Positions 13,308-13,706 of a DNA stretch of 13,706 nt are shown here, piece after piece (the first letter of the stretch is position 1; each line of letters starts with the position of its first letter). Location: assembly GCA_004298605.1 (NCBI GenBank), contig SCPW01000129.1, positions 1 to 13,706 of the forward strand, in the 5' to 3' direction. The notes beneath the pieces were generated by a model that worked only from the letters and a program-made list of their open reading frames with translations, made no database searches and was not told where the DNA came from. A program made the translations under genes and the position numbers. The stretch comes from Gallionella sp. GTDB lineage: Bacteria; Pseudomonadota; Gammaproteobacteria; Burkholderiales; Gallionellaceae.

Positions 13308-13554
13308 TGCTGAACAGGATTTACAGAAATTTGCCCACAAAACATGGAGAATTGGGCCATCTCAATAATGCGAATGGATTTAACCGGCGTTTCCTGGGTC
13401 TTGCGCGGCCAAGGCTGCTGGAAAACAATACCGGTCAAACCATCGGTTATCGCACCTGGAGGGCGGTAGCTTGTAGCTCGAATTCTTCCGGAAAGATGAA
13501 GATTATAATAAGCAAGGGTTGCCATATCACGACGGGACGGCAGGAGTGAAGTGG
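13308..13554. other. Gene-free stretch between repeats and the next gene
   Basis: I see no supported gene here. An 81-codon frame at 13304-13549 begins with TTG, has no ribosome site and no recognisable domain. A 96-codon frame on the minus strand crosses it and the start of the next gene, and is equally unsupported. The stretch may be decayed mobile DNA or the regulatory region of the exported protein that begins at 13555. Confidence 0.5.
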
Positions 13555-13706
13555 GTGAAGAATGAAATGGCAAGTGCAAACCGGAGATGTGGCGTTATCG
13601 TGGCGGCATGGCTGGCTTTCGGCTGGCCGCGCCCTGCATTTCCCGCTGACCCCATTGCTCCCGGAGATGCGGTGAGGCAGCCACTCTCCGCTTCCGAAGG
13701 CGTGGT
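13555..13706 (+). CDS. Start of an exported protein, 3'-truncated by window edge
   Basis: The last 152 bases contain an open frame that runs off the window. The start is taken as the GTG at 13555, because GGAG (13543-13546) lies eight bases upstream. An ATG at 13567 is the alternative. The product begins VKNEMASANRRCGVIVAAWL, with a basic n-region, a hydrophobic core and a likely cut after AFPA, giving a mature start DPIAPGDAVRQ. No domain can be assigned from about 50 residues. Its position directly after the cytochrome and parvulin genes, on the same strand, suggests an envelope protein of the same block, but that is inference. Confidence 0.6.
   Translation, partial: MKNEMASANRRCGVIVAAWLAFGWPRPAFPADPIAPGDAVRQPLSASEGV

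Noticed and set aside
13304..13549. An 81-codon plus-strand frame after the nested repeats
   Set aside because: It starts with TTG inside the right arm of a repeat, has no ribosome site and no recognisable family. It is kept only as part of the gene-free stretch.

Overview
The window looks like chromosomal DNA from a Betaproteobacterium, most likely of the order Nitrosomonadales (Gallionellaceae or Sulfuricellaceae type). The support is gene content: an Acidithiobacillus-type GshA, an incomplete regulatory PTS made of EIIA(Man), HPr and EI, ispB, and exported multiheme c-type cytochromes next to an NHL-propeller lipoprotein. Family-level placement is inference; no rRNA or tRNA is visible.

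Layout. (1) 1-1115, plus strand: the end of proC, then yggT and yggU, with no gaps between them. (2) 1243-2290: a stand-alone exported pentaheme cytochrome with its own candidate promoter and a strong terminator. (3) 2368-8216, minus strand: gshA > apbE > EIIA(Man) > ptsH > ptsI, tightly packed with start/stop overlaps or gaps of about 20 bases, then ispB about 95 bases further on. (4) 8217-8624: a divergent intergenic region holding a REP-like palindrome. (5) 8625-9233: plsY. (6) 9362-13706, plus strand: an envelope and redox block. It holds a six-bladed NHL lipoprotein, an exported tetraheme cytochrome behind a well-formed sigma-54 promoter, an exported parvulin-fold protein that has lost its active-site histidines, a 490-base gene-free stretch of nested inverted repeats, and the start of another exported protein cut by the window edge.

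How the parts fit. The PTS proteins form a phosphorelay (PEP > EI > HPr > EIIA) with no permease, so they probably act as sensors or regulators. They share an operon with the first enzyme of glutathione synthesis and with a lipoprotein flavin-transferase. The NHL, cytochrome, parvulin and exported-protein block resembles gene neighbourhoods for extracytoplasmic electron transfer in metal-cycling bacteria, but no porin or large outer-membrane cytochrome lies inside the window.

Most interesting signals: (a) the two cytochromes are paralogues with 5 and 4 hemes, and outside the heme motifs each mature protein has exactly 5 and 4 histidines, so one heme plus its presumed ligand behaves as a gain/loss module; (b) a -24/-12 promoter with an upstream inverted-repeat pair drives the tetraheme gene; (c) eight 7-base tandem repeats encode the lipoprotein signal peptide of ApbE; (d) the PTS/gshA operon carries apbE; (e) the parvulin-like protein lacks both conserved histidines. 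No CRISPR array, integron, prophage or full insertion sequence is visible.
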